Positions 49,391 through 60,678 of a DNA stretch of 64,000 nucleotides are shown here, piece by piece. The notes beneath the pieces are model-generated. The model was not told the origin of the DNA. It searched no databases and saw only the letters and a program-made list of their open reading frames with translations. Location: positions 595,704,410 through 595,768,409 of the forward strand of contig CM057344.1 of NCBI GenBank assembly GCA_030015575.1. Direction: 5' to 3'. Both the position numbers and the translations under genes were made by a program. This stretch comes from Agapanthus africanus (taxonomy: Eukaryota; Streptophyta; Magnoliopsida; Asparagales; Amaryllidaceae). Position 1 is the stretch's first letter; every line of letters starts with the position of its first letter.

Positions 49391-49403
49391 TGGTATCAGA
49401 GCC
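49391..49403 (+). other. B3 primer binding site (initiator tRNA-Met)
   Basis: TGGTATCAGAGCC one base after the LTR. Confidence 0.88.
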
Positions 49404-52292
49404 TAGCTAGAGCCTTAGGCGAAGTCTAGACGACGTTTGAAGTCCGATCGAATCAAAACCCTAACCCGAAAACGGCTCTCTGTACATTTTTTAAAAAATG
49501 GGTTTTTTCCAAATTAAAAATATGCAGAAAACTCAGCAGGGAATTCTAAGAATTACGGCGCAAAATTGAACCCATGAACAGTGCAACCTGCGGCGGAACC
49601 GCGGCAGAAGCCTGCCTTAGGCGGCGGTTCCGCGGCAGATTGATGACGTCATCCCTATCAATTTGCACAGTAATTCCTATTTAACAGTGCTGAGTTCTCT
49701 GGGTATTTTTAAATTTTATTCAAGAGTTGAATTTTCTGGAGTTGTTTTGGGGATTCGGTGTTTCGATCGGAGTATCAAATTTTGTCTATGTTGCTTTCCG
49801 GATAAATTTTAGAATATGCTAAAAAGTTCGACCGGATATAAATACCCAGTTTTTCCCCTGTCGGGAAATTTCCAAGTGTTGGATTTTTCCGTAGTTTAAC
49901 GACGTTCTAAGTAGTGCAAGTAACGCGATGGACCCTCTAGAAGACAACAAACCTTAACTCGATTATGTGACCGTCTTGAACTGCCCTTTGAACCTTTGGG
50001 TTTGGGGCAGTACGGCGTGCCACATGTGAGGCGTTGGCTTGACCCTTCTACGGCTGGACCGTTGGTACTGAGACACGAACTGAATGTTGTTAGACTTATT
50101 TCATGTGTTGAGCTGTATCGGGAAAACTTGGGTATTCGACTGTTCGATCGGAAAGTTTAACATTTTCTGTTTATCTGGAATGTGATACAATAATTGGAAT
50201 TCACAAACAGTTATGAGATAACTGAATGAAAGTTATAAATCTAGTGGTTTAGTTTCACTTGATATTGAAAAGAGTTTTCGATAATGAGACTAAAATGCGG
50301 GGTTTATAACTGTTAGGCATGTGATGTCTAAGTATTTCATTTGTTTAGGCATGCGATGTCTAAAGAAGTTGCGGATTCCAATTGTTGTAGTTTTACACTT
50401 TCTTTTCTGTGACCGTAAGTGTAATATATGATATCGCCGGTTTCGTTGCTATATGTCAACGACAATTGGGATGCGCATATTTACTTACGTTGATGACATA
50501 TGATGTTATGTGTTGCTGGATATGTTATATTGGATCGTCGTGTTTGAATAGCCGGGGTTTTTTATGTGAGATGAGTGTTTTTCATTTTCATTCATGTAAA
50601 AACTTGTATGTAATATTCTTTTATTGGGGCACTTCCAGGTAGCGGAAGATGTCACCCTCTGTATATTATTTACTTTTCCGCATTAGGATAGACCCAAGGA
50701 GGGGAGCACAAGTAACCGGGTTCTGGGGTCCAGTGGGAGACCAACTCGAGGAGTCGAGTCCGGGTCTCCTAACCCTAGAATTGGCAGGGTTGCTTGCCGC
50801 TCTCGTAGGGGTCTAGGGGTGTGGGATTGGCTATTCATCACGACCGTGGAATCCGTGTTTTATACTGGCTCGTATTGAAAACACGGACGTCCTAGTATAT
50901 CCAATATTTCATATGATTCTTCTGCTGCGATATCTGTGATGTGCTCATGTAATGTTCTGTGATAGATACTTTATATAGTATATATGATATATTATATAGA
51001 CGTTACTTATGTTTTGCACCCGCACTAGCCCTGCCCTGCTCTGTCGTTAGTTACCTAACCTAACGGTGCACGAGGGGACATCGAGGCGAATGCGGATGGC
51101 ATAAGTGTACGTCATATCTATCTGTGATGTTTAGGTATTTAAATGATGGGACTTCATTAATGTGATTAATGAAAGAAAAGAAACCTAAGATGTTGTAGAA
51201 TCAAATTTTAAAACAAAACAGGTAGCTACAGTTCTTGCTTTGCATAGCGGTATATATGATATACCCTGCACCTTATTCGATGAGGAAAGGACCGAGATCC
51301 CTTCACCGGGAGTGACTCCTTTAGCAATAACTGGCAGATGCTACACACTCGGTTTGGTTATTGATTGCTTTTAAGAGTTTTTGCTTTGCACAGTGATATA
51401 TATGATATATCCCGCACCTCATTCGACGAGGAAAGGACCGAGATCCCTTCACCGGGAGTGACTCCTTTAGCAAAACTAGAAAAGCCTCAAAATCACTCCA
51501 TTTCAAAACTTCATTTGATTCTACAACGATATCAAGTTCATTACGCAATAGGTTTTCAGAAAAACCTGACGTAACCCTCCGTCATTTCAGATAAAGACTA
51601 TTTAGTATTCGTGCTGCGTTTGTTGACCTCTGTCAAGGCGTAGTGTGCGGTAGCTAACTAGTAGTTATCTGCAAAGCATGTGATGTGATTGGATTAGGGT
51701 AGTCGTACGACCTTGTTGACCTCTGTCAAGGGTCGTGCGAGTGGGTTTGATTCAATCAAGAAATGACGGGTTGAACTTGACTAGTGCACTATGATTTGTT
51801 GACCTCTGTCAAGGTCATGGCACACTAGGGGCAAAATATTATCGGGAATTTCAAGTGTTGAAATTTGCAATGAGATTGCATACCTTCTATGAGATAGTTG
51901 GATCCCGATACCCGCTGCGAGTAAGAGTTACTCCTGGGAGAGTTTTACACATTACAATTAACCGATCAAGTAGGTGTCTAAAAAGGTGTTAACGAGGTTA
52001 CGCCTCTGGGAAAACGAGGTTTACATTAATTAGGTTCGTGCGAAAGCACGGGGGACCTCCCTCAAAGTACCGACACTGGCCTGGCTGAAAGATCGACGAA
52101 CTTGTAGTGTGTAATTAATCCCGGCTAGTCTTACCTTTTAGGGTTTGAAGGAAGATTTGATAAAAAGCAGTGGGAGCCATCCTGATTAGATAAGATAATA
52201 ACCAATCTGATCTTGCACGAGCATACGCTAAAGTGTTTTCTTCTCTCTCTCTCCAGGTAGCGACCAGTTCATACCCTAATAAAGATAATAAT
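49404..52292 (+). other. B3 structured non-coding leader
   Basis: About 2.9 kb with no frame above 77 aa on the plus strand and no capsid or CCHC motif. GC-rich hairpin GCGGAACCGC/GCGGTTCCGC (49593-49602, 49624-49633); CCGC/GCGG and CGTTAG/CTAACG arms near 51020-51100; duplicated module; GGTTTT/AAAACC near 51551-51567; three stem-loops sharing loop TTGACCTCTGT (51623-51633, 51716-51726, 51799-51809); AATTTCA/TGAAATT (51847-51865) and GCAAT/ATTGC (51867-51879); a CTAA word, pyrimidine tract and AG at 52255-52256. Confidence 0.6.
51233..51471 (+). repeat. B3 duplicated three-hairpin leader module
   Basis: Copies at 51233-51325 and 51379-51471. Hairpin 1 in copy one is a perfect GGTATAT-ATG-ATATACC (51249-51265), where A1 has GGTATTC..GAATATCC, so both arms have changed together. 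Hairpin 2 is CCTTA/TGAGG in copy one and CCTC/GAGG in copy two. TCAC-CGGGA-GTGA is intact in both. Confidence 0.62.
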
Positions 52293-55200
52293 ATGGATGT
52301 ATTGACCGAACCCGCATGTTATACTGTGCTGGGGAACGTTGGTTCCGTTCTTTCTTATAAGAGTTATAGGAATGAACAGGATATAGGGGAATACCAGGAT
52401 TCCCATGCCACCCGATTGAAGAAAGTACATGATGATGCATTTTCTTCGGGTGTGTTCGTTACTGAGAACTGTTTCTCCATTTGCTCTACGTCCTGGGTAT
52501 TAGATACCGGGTCAGGATCCCATATATGTAATCAGTTACATGGGCTTAGGAAAGGTAGAGAACTTGGAGAAGGTGATAAAGACATTAGAGTTGGAAATGG
52601 TGCAATTGTTGCAGCTAAGACTGTCGGGGAATATCACCTTGCATTACCAACTGGTAATACATTGGTTCTGAACGAATGCTATTACATGCCGAACCTGATA
52701 TGCAACATTATATCAGTTTCTTTATTGAGTAAAGAGGGATATAATTTTGTATTACAGGATAATGTTATGAACATTTTCCGTAACCAAAAGTTGGTTGGAT
52801 CAGGCACGTTGTGCAATGGCATTTATGTTCTAAATCAATCAACAGTTCTAAGTATAACAAACACACACAAGAGGAAGAGTTCTGAACTGAACGAATCCTT
52901 CTTGTGGCATTGTAGACTGGGTCACATCAATGCGACACGACTGGCTAAGTTGCATAAGAATGAGTATTTGAAACCATTCGAATTTTCATCTTATGACACT
53001 TGCCAGTCATGTCTCAAAGGCAAGATGACCAAAACTCCGTTTACGGGACACGGAGAAAGAGTTACCGAACTCTTGGGACTAATACATAGTGATGTATGCG
53101 GTCCCATGTCTACACATGCCAGGGATGGTTCTTCGTACTTCATTACATTCACTGACGATCTCTCAAGATACGGACATGTGTACTTGATAAGACACAAGTC
53201 TGAAGCTTTTGAGAAATTTAGAGAATATAAACAAGAAGTCGAAAACCAAACCGAAAAAAGTATTAAAATCCTTCGATCTGATCGAGGAGGTGAATACTTG
53301 AGCAATGAATTCCTGGACTTCCTAAAAGAGAATGGGATTCTCTCTCAGCTTACTCCTCCTTATACACCACAGCACAACGGTGTATCGGAGCGGAGGAATC
53401 GCACCCTATTAGATATGGTGCGCTCTATGATGAGTACAGCTGAGTTACCTATTTCCTTCTGGGGGTATGCGCTTGAGACAGCGGCATACCTATTGAATCA
53501 AGTTCCAACTAAATCTGTACCTACCACACCATATGAGATATGGAGTGGGAAGAGACCATGTCTTAAACGAGTTAAGATATGGGGTTGTCCGGCCTATGTC
53601 AAAAGGCAAAATCCAGACAAACTCGAGGCACGATCAGTTCTATGTAAGTTTGTGGGATATCCTAAACATTCAAATGGATATTTTTTCTACCACAGTGAAC
53701 AACAAAAAGTGTTTATTGCTCAACATGCCACCTTTTTAGAAAAGGAATTTCTTGCTAAAGAGATTAGTGGCTCTGAGGTAGAACTGGAAGAAGTTCCAGA
53801 AACACAAACTATAACTGAAGATTTAGTGGAACCAGAAGATTCGGTAGTACCCGACGAACCCCAGCCTCTCCGCCGATCTAGTAGGGTTTCTCGTCCACCT
53901 GAGAGATACTACGGTTTTCTCATTGATGGTGGAAGTGAGGATTGCATCATGGAAGATGATGACCCGACTAGTTTCGAGCAGGCCATCATGAGTGGTGACT
54001 CTGTGAAATGGATGGATGCAATGCGGTCCGAGATGGAATCCATGTACACCAACAAAGTATGGACTTTGGATGTTGCTCCTGAAAGGGTAAAACCCATTGG
54101 GAGCAAGTGGATCTTCAAGAAGAAACTTGGTGTAGATGGGAAAGTGGAGACTTTCAAAGCTAGACTTGTAGCAAAGGGTTTTCGTCAAAGACCAGGTGTG
54201 AACTATGACGAGACCTTTTCTCCAGTGGCTATGCTTAAATCCATCCGGATCATGCTTGCCATCGCTGCATATCATGATTACGAAATCTGGCAAATGGATG
54301 TTAAGACCGCCTTTCTAAATGGTTATTTAGAAGAGTGCGTGTACATGACTCAGCCAGAGGGCTTCGTAGACAGTGGGAGCAGCGGGAAGGTGTGCAAGCT
54401 GCTTAAATCCATTTATGGATTAAAGCAAGCATCGCGGAGTTGGAACATCTGCTTTGACGTCGTTATCAAAGAGTTTGATTTCGTCAAAAATCCAGATGAA
54501 CCTTGTATCTACAAGAAGGTGGCAGAGAGTAAGGTTGTCTTCCTCGTATTGTACGTGGACGACATACTCTTGATAGGAAATGATATTCCTATGCTGCAAT
54601 CGGTCAAGCTCTTCTTATCACAAAGATTCTCAATGAAAGATCTTGGTGATGCCTCCTGCATATTGGGAATTAGGATCTATAGAGATAGATCCAAACGGAT
54701 TTTGGGATTGTCCCAATCCAGGTACATTGACACCATACTAAAGAGGTTTAGTATGGAAGAGTCCAAGCGTGGGAACTTGCCCACGATCTCTGGAGTCACT
54801 CTCTCCAAAGAGATGTCTCCCAAGACTGATTTGGAGAGAGCTCGCATGCAAGGGATACCCTATGCTTCGGTAGTAGGCTCTATCATGTATGCGATACTAT
54901 GTACCAGACCCGATGTAGCATACTCACTAAGTGTAGTGAGCAGGTATCAAGCTGATCCTGGAGAGAGTCACTGGACAGCTGTGAAGAGCATTCTCAAGTA
55001 CTTGCGAAGGACTAAAGAGATGCTCTTGGTGTATGGTAACGGAGAACTCCAAGTGGAGTCCTTTACCGATTCGAGCTTCCAGAGTGATAAGGACGACTCT
55101 AAGTCGCAGTCGGGATTTGTCTTTACCCTTTACGGAGGGGCGGTTAGCTGAAAGAGTTCCAAGCAGGAAACCGTGGCAGACTCGACGATGGAGGCTGAAT

Positions 55201-55538
55201 ACATCGCTGCCAACGATGCTGCCAAAGAGGCTGTCTGGATCAAGAAGTTCATTACTGAACTTGGAGTGGTTCCATCCATTGAGCATCCAATACCTTTGTA
55301 TTGCGATAACAATGGAGCGGTGGCTTTGGCCAAGGAACCCAGGTCCCATCAGCGATCCAGGCATATTCTGAGGCGGTATCACCTGATCCGGGAGATAGTT
55401 GATCGCCGGGAGATCGAGGTCAGGAGGGTTGACACGAAGAACAACACGGCGGATCCACTCACGAAGGCCATTCCCCAGATACAGTTTGAGAGACTCTTCG
55501 GGATGCTCGGTATGCGATACTACAGCAGCTGGCCCTAG
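52293..55538 (+). pseudogene. pol: B3 copia pol, start lost and one nonsense codon
   Basis: Colinear with B2 pol: protease LDTGSG, pre-integrase HCRLGH and C-x2-C, integrase HSD / RSD / SER triad, RT with YVDDILLIG, RNase H. The ATG used in B1 and B2 reads AGT here (52269-52271 region); the next in-frame ATG is 52293 (MDVLTEP), so the protein could still start 20 codons later. TGA at 55149 replaces the tryptophan codon of B2 in the RNase H domain (B2: GGAVCWKSSKQ). The frame then stays open to 55538, ending MRYYSSWP. No gag. One base change thus separates this copy from an open frame; RT and integrase regions are complete. Confidence 0.9.
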
Positions 55539-55541
55539 TGC

Positions 55542-55552
55542 AAGTGGGAGAT
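55542..55552 (+). other. B3 polypurine tract
   Basis: AAGTGGGAGAT directly before the 3' LTR. Confidence 0.86.
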
Positions 55553-57772
55553 TGTTAGTTGTATGTATGCCCTAGAGGCCAGTATTGTACAGATGATGTA
55601 TATTATATTGGATGCTTGGACATATATAGAGATGACTTTCTTGCTCGATATGATAGTATGCTATCTGGTTACTCTTTATCTTAACATGTACACTAGTCTC
55701 TTTAAACTGTCTTATAGTTACATGTTGATAAAGCCCTTAGGATGTGTACTTGACTACCTGGACTATGATGCAGATCATACTAGTGGGGACATGGTAGTCC
55801 ATAAGTACATCCTTCAAGGTCCCTAGTCGTGGGTGTATCGAGACAGGGCATCGATATACCAGAGTAGACTAGCGTATACGCTTCTCGACCCATGAGATGG
55901 GCGATGGATGATCCTATATCCATTGGTGTTTGACATCAGAGATGGTGTACGGGTGCTCAGTGGAGACTGGGTACACTGGACGGACTCGCCGAGAACTCCC
56001 AGATGGTATTATACCTCACGTCAGATGGTAGTTCTCAGGTGACCATTGTGCAGGTTAGTCTGTAGACCCGAGATCGTCATAGAGTCTTGTGTGATTCCCA
56101 CTGTGCTTTGATCTCCACCTTACCACGTCCATGAGGGCGTGCAAAACGGTGGTCTTTGGGTACAGTCCCGAGTCACATGGAGGCAATGAGCGATAGGAGG
56201 GGTTTCGTCTCTCCCGGTATTGGGGGTTGATGTTGCGCTGTGCTCGATTGGCCGTAACAGGGAAGTCCCTGGCCAGGGCTGATCAGAGATTTGCTGGTAA
56301 GTGTTATCAGTAGTTTCTCGACCCGTTATGAGCCTCACATCGGCATGACTTATCGGTTATTGGGGTCTGACGTTTACCACCCCTAGACTTGATATGCGAC
56401 GTATCAGACGAACAGACCGGACTGTACGGTAAGTGTTACTGGTTGGATTCACAGGAGTGTGAGCGGGCTAGCTCGTCGATCTTCTGATCGCTCAATACCC
56501 GGATGGCCGTTACGTTTAGCAGACCGCTTGCGGCTTGTGGGTGCTTGATATGATCATCATCTGCTACCGGCGTATTGACGAGTCTTTAGAGTCCTACACA
56601 GTGGTTTCCTGGCTCAAGTGAAACGAAATAGGAGCGCATATGAGATATGTGCGGGAGCGAGAATAATGCGTGTATGTGATACCGCATTTCATTCTCGCGA
56701 TAAATGTTTCGATTGGTTATATTCGATATGACCTAGTTATCGAATCATTGATTCGATAAATCGATACATTGAATACTAGTCGGTTATGTGCGACATGACC
56801 GGATCATTGAATCAAATGTTGATTTAATGATTTAATGTATAATTATATATTTGATATATTACTTTGCATTAACTAGTATTGGTTCACTTTATATGGATTT
56901 TCTCACTTGATGTGCAAGTTGTATATGTGATATACTTTTGTGCACATATTTGTATCATGTTTGATGATACTTGATCATTTGGTTAAGTGTGAAGAATTAA
57001 ACCATGGTTAAATGATAATTAGGGTTTTGCCTTATCATTTATTTATTCATTTCTTCATTTATTTCATTGGATAAATAAAAATAAAATGGTTTGTTTTTGT
57101 CATGAAGCTTGTTGAAGCTTCATGAAGCTTTGACCAAGGAGACCATTTTGTCTTCATGCTTAACCCTAACCCATCCACTTACCATGGTCTATTCTCTACA
57201 CTTAACCCTTGTTAGAATATGATAAGTATGGTTTTCTTTTTCATTTTAAGATATACTTGTCATATTCTTTTCTTCTTCTTGACCTTCTTCTTCAAGAAAG
57301 AAACCTTGATGCCATCAATGGCAACTTGATTTCTAAAGTGAGAAATCCAATTCTAAAGTGAACCCACCTCCTATTTCTTCACCCTCTACCTCTTGCCAAG
57401 TTGTTTTGGGTGTTTTCTTCACAAGTTTCTCAACTTGGTGAAGTTGGAGCTTGAACTTGTGCAACCTCGACGTAGATCATCTTCGGCACGAAGCCGACGA
57501 CCCATTCCGCTCATTTCTTCGATGAAGCCGATGCGAGAGTCCGAGATCCAACTAGGACAGCGAGAGGACGCCTACGTGGAGCTTAGGAAGTAGAGAAACG
57601 GATCTACAAAGGTTGTATTTCCATTCTCTTAGTAAAGTAGTTTACTAGTTGCATCTTTCACCTAGACATCTAGCTAACGATCCGTAGTCTAGGGTTTCTC
57701 GGCACCGTAATTTTTGAAACGGGCATGGTTGATGCCTTGTGAGACTTCTTGAGAGTGCCTAGGAACCTTACA
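55553..57772 (+). repeat. B3 3' LTR
   Basis: 2,220 bp, same ends as the 5' copy and followed by CTCGG. It differs by about 20 substitutions and two single-base indels near 56000 and 56205. Confidence 0.93.
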
Positions 57773-57777
57773 CTCGG

Positions 57778-58292
57778 GTCTACAGACTACCCTGTACCAG
57801 TGTCACCGGAGAACTGCCATCTGACGTGTGGTATATCACCATCTGGGAGTTCTCGGCGAGTCCGTCCAGTGTACCCAGTCTCCACTTAGCACCCGTACAC
57901 CATCTCTGATGTCAAATACCGATGGATGTGGGATCATCCATCGCCCATCATATGGGTCAAGATGCGTATACGCTAGTCTACTCTGGTGTATCGATGCCCT
58001 GTCTCGATATACCCTCGACTAGGAACAGTTATAGGATGTACTCATCGACTACCAAGGCCCCACTAGTATGATCTCATCATAGTCCCAGTAGTCGAGTACA
58101 TATCCTAAGGGCTTTATCAACATGTGAGAGAAAAACAGTAAACCAATACAAGTCAACATGTTAAGATAAAGTGAAACCAAATAGCATACTATCATGACGA
58201 GCAAGAGAGTCATCTCTATATATATCCAAGCATCCATTATAATATAAATCATATGTACAACAATGGCCTCTAGGGCATATACATAACTAACA
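57778..58292 (-). repeat. B2 5' LTR, part right of B3
   Basis: 515 bp that resume exactly where 47169 stops; the two parts add to 2,187 bp, the length of the other LTR. CTCGG at 57773-57777 is the second copy of the B3 target. Confidence 0.92.
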
Positions 58293-58372
58293 TATCATGT
58301 GATGGGATACAATACTTGGAATCCAAACTAATTTGAATTTTATAAATCTAGCAGTTTAGTCTCATTTGATCG

Positions 58373-58613
58373 GTTGCCACGGGATTTTGATGTGATCAAA
58401 AGTTCGTCGCAATAACGAAGCGTACGCGGATACTCGTCGGGTAACAATATTAGATAGCCATGTCCCATAGCCCCGACTAAGTGACTGTAGGAGAACCTCG
58501 TTGCCAAAAGCATCCGTCCGGGTGCTCGCGGCCGCGGTGTTCCGCCTAAGTGCACATTGTCGATGGTATCGGGGGTGCGGCCGTCTACTAAAGTTTCCGA
58601 CGAGCATTCGATC
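58373..58613 (+). other. Unique GC-richer segment inside the B1 leader
   Basis: About 240 bases with no counterpart in the aligned B2 and B3 leaders, flanked by near-identical words CATTTGATC and CATTCGATC (58364 and 58605). Composition is richer in G and C than the flanks (for example GGGTGCTCGCGGCCGCGG). Two overlapping minus-strand frames of 91 and 81 aa cover it, but I recognise neither product. It could be a captured host fragment, an insertion of another element, or a piece lost from B2 and B3. Confidence 0.4.
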
Positions 58614-59655
58614 AAGATGTCGGGAATCTTGTTGAATTACATGACTTGTTATTGGAAAGTGTTTTCAATATCGAGACTAAAATGCGGGGTTTATAATTGT
58701 TAGGCATGTGATGTTTAAGGAATTCATTTGGTTGGGCATGAAATCCAAAGTATGTGATACATTGGGTTTATGATGTCTAAGGTGGTTGCGGATTCCAATT
58801 GTTGTAGTTTTTCACTTTCTTTTCTGCGAATGTAAGTGTAATATGTGGTGTGTCGCCGGTTTCGTTGCTATACGTCAACGACAATTGGGATACGCATATT
58901 TACTTACGTTCATGACATGTGATGTTATGTGTTACTGGGATATGTTATATTGGATCGTCGTGTTTGAATAGCCGGGTTTTTTTTATATGAGATGAGAGTT
59001 TTTCATTTTCATTCATGTAAAAACTTGTATGTAATATTCTTTTATTGGGGCACTTCCGGGTTGAGAAAGATGTCACCTTTGATATATATTATTTACTTTT
59101 CCACATTATGATAGACCCAAGGAGGGGAGCACAAGTAACCGGGTTCTAGAGTCCAGTGGGAGACCATCTCGAGGAGTCGAGTTCGGCTCTCCTAACTCTA
59201 GAATTGGTAGGGTTGCTTGCCTCTCTCGTACGGGTCTAGGGATGTGGGTTTGGCTATTCATCACGACCGTGGAATCCGTGTTTTATACAAGCTTAATTTA
59301 AAACCCGGAAATCATAGTATATCTAATATTTCATATGTTGATTTCTGTTGCGATATTCTGTGATGTGATCACTTGATATGATGAGATAGATACTGTATAT
59401 AGTATATGTGATATATTATATAGACGTTGCTTATGTTTTACACCCGCGCTAGCTCTGCCCCGCTCTGCCGGTAGTTACCTAACCTAACGGTGCATGACGG
59501 GATATCGAGGTGAATGCGGATGGCATAAGTGTACGTTGTATTTATCTGTGATGCTTAGGTAACTTAAATGATGGGACTTCATTAATGAGATTAATGAAAT
59601 AAAATAAACCTATAGATGTTATGGAATCGAATTTTCAAAAACAGGTAGCTCTAGT

Positions 59656-59897
59656 TCTTGCTTTGCATAGAGGTATTCCTTGTAGAATATCCAGCACCTT
59701 ATTCGATAAGGAAAGAGCCGAGATCCCTTCACCGGGAGTGACCTCTTTAGCAATAACTGGAAGATGCTACAACCCTCGGTTTCGTCTTTTGATTGCTTTT
59801 CTAGTTCTTGCTTTGCATAGTGGTATTGTGAATATCCTGCACCTCATTCGACGAGGAAAGAGCCGAGATCCCTTCACCGGGAGTGACCTCTTTAGCA
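59656..59897 (+). repeat. B1 duplicated three-hairpin leader module
   Basis: Copies at 59656-59752 and 59806-59897. Hairpin 1 is TATTC/GAATA in copy one (59672-59692) and TATT/AATA in copy two. Hairpin 2 is a perfect CCTTA-ttcga-TAAGG in copy one and CCTC/GAGG in copy two, a compensated change. TCAC-CGGGA-GTGA is intact in both. Confidence 0.6.
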
Positions 59898-60678
59898 AAG
59901 CTAGCAAAAGCCTAAAAAACACTCCATTTAAATCACTCGATTCTACAACGATATCAAGTTCATTACGCAAAAGGTTTTCTTAAAAACCTGTCGTAGCCCT
60001 CCATCATTTCAGATAAATACTTCATAGTATTCGTGCTACGTTTGTTGGCTTTCGTCAAGGCGTAGTGTGTGGTAGCTATTTATGCTTATCTGTAAAAGCA
60101 TATGATGCGATTGAGTTAGGGTAGTCGTGCGACTTTGTTGGCTTTCGCCAAGGGCCGTGCGAGTGGGTTTAATTCAATCAGGAAATGACGGATTGAACTT
60201 GACTTGCGGTCTATGGTTTGTTGACCTTGTCAAGGTCATAGATCATTCGGGGCAAAATTATCGGGAATTTCAAGTGTTGAAATTTGCAATGAGATTGCAT
60301 ACCTTCTATGAGATAGTTGGATCCTGATACCCACTGCAAGTAAGAGTTACTCTTGGAAGAGTTTTGCACTTTACAATTAGCCGATCAAGTAGATGTCTAG
60401 AAAGATGTCAACGGGGTTATCCCTGGGAAAACGAGGTTTATTTTAATTAGGTCCGTGCGAAAGCATGGGGAACCTCCCTCAAAGTACCAGCACTGGCCTG
60501 GCTGAAAGATTGGCGAACTTGTAGGGTGTAATTAATCCCGGCTAGTCTTTCCTTTTAGGGTTTGAAGGAAGATTTGATAAAAACAGTGGGAGCCATCCTG
60601 ATTAGATAAAATAATAACCAATCTAATCTTACAAGTACGCTGAGTGTTTTCTTCTCTCTCTCTCTCCAGGTAGCGACC

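Larger units (their letters stand above)
47170..57772 (+). mobile_element. B3: young copia element with nearly intact pol
   Basis: 10,603 bp, two 2,220-bp LTRs (47170-49389, 55553-57772), target CTCGG (47165-47169, 57773-57777). About 20 LTR differences by eye (about 0.9%). It sits in the 5' LTR of B2. Same structure as B2 in the opposite orientation: primer site, gag-less leader, pol, polypurine tract. Confidence 0.94.
27059..58292 (-). mobile_element. B2: copia element on the minus strand with intact pol, split by A2 and B3
   Basis: Target duplication TATCA at 27054-27058 and 58293-58297. Removing A2 and B3 with one copy of each target leaves 10,327 bp with two 2,187-bp LTRs: the 3' LTR at 27059-29245 and the 5' LTR in two parts, 45498-47169 and 57778-58292. 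About 21 LTR differences by eye (about 1%). In the left LTR the terminal TG has become TA. It carries the only uninterrupted pol frame of the five copia elements here. Confidence 0.93.
58298..60678 (+). other. B1 leader, second part
   Basis: Continuation of the B1 leader after B2. It contains a segment absent from B2 and B3 (about 58373-58613), the CGGTAG/CTAACG nested arms (about 59465-59490), the duplicated module (59656-59752, 59806-59897), GGTTTT/AAAACC (near 59971-59988), three stem-loops with loops at 60045-60055, 60138-60148 and 60221-60230, the AATTTCA/TGAAATT and GCAAT/ATTGC hairpins (near 60260-60300), and a pyrimidine tract with AG at 60668-60669 nine bases before the pol ATG. No gag. 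Confidence 0.55.

Noticed and set aside
52233..52292. GTG start giving an MFSSLSLQ N-terminus for B2 and B3 pol
   Set aside because: It needs a non-ATG start inside the pyrimidine tract; the ATG nine bases after the AG in B1 and B2 is more plausible.
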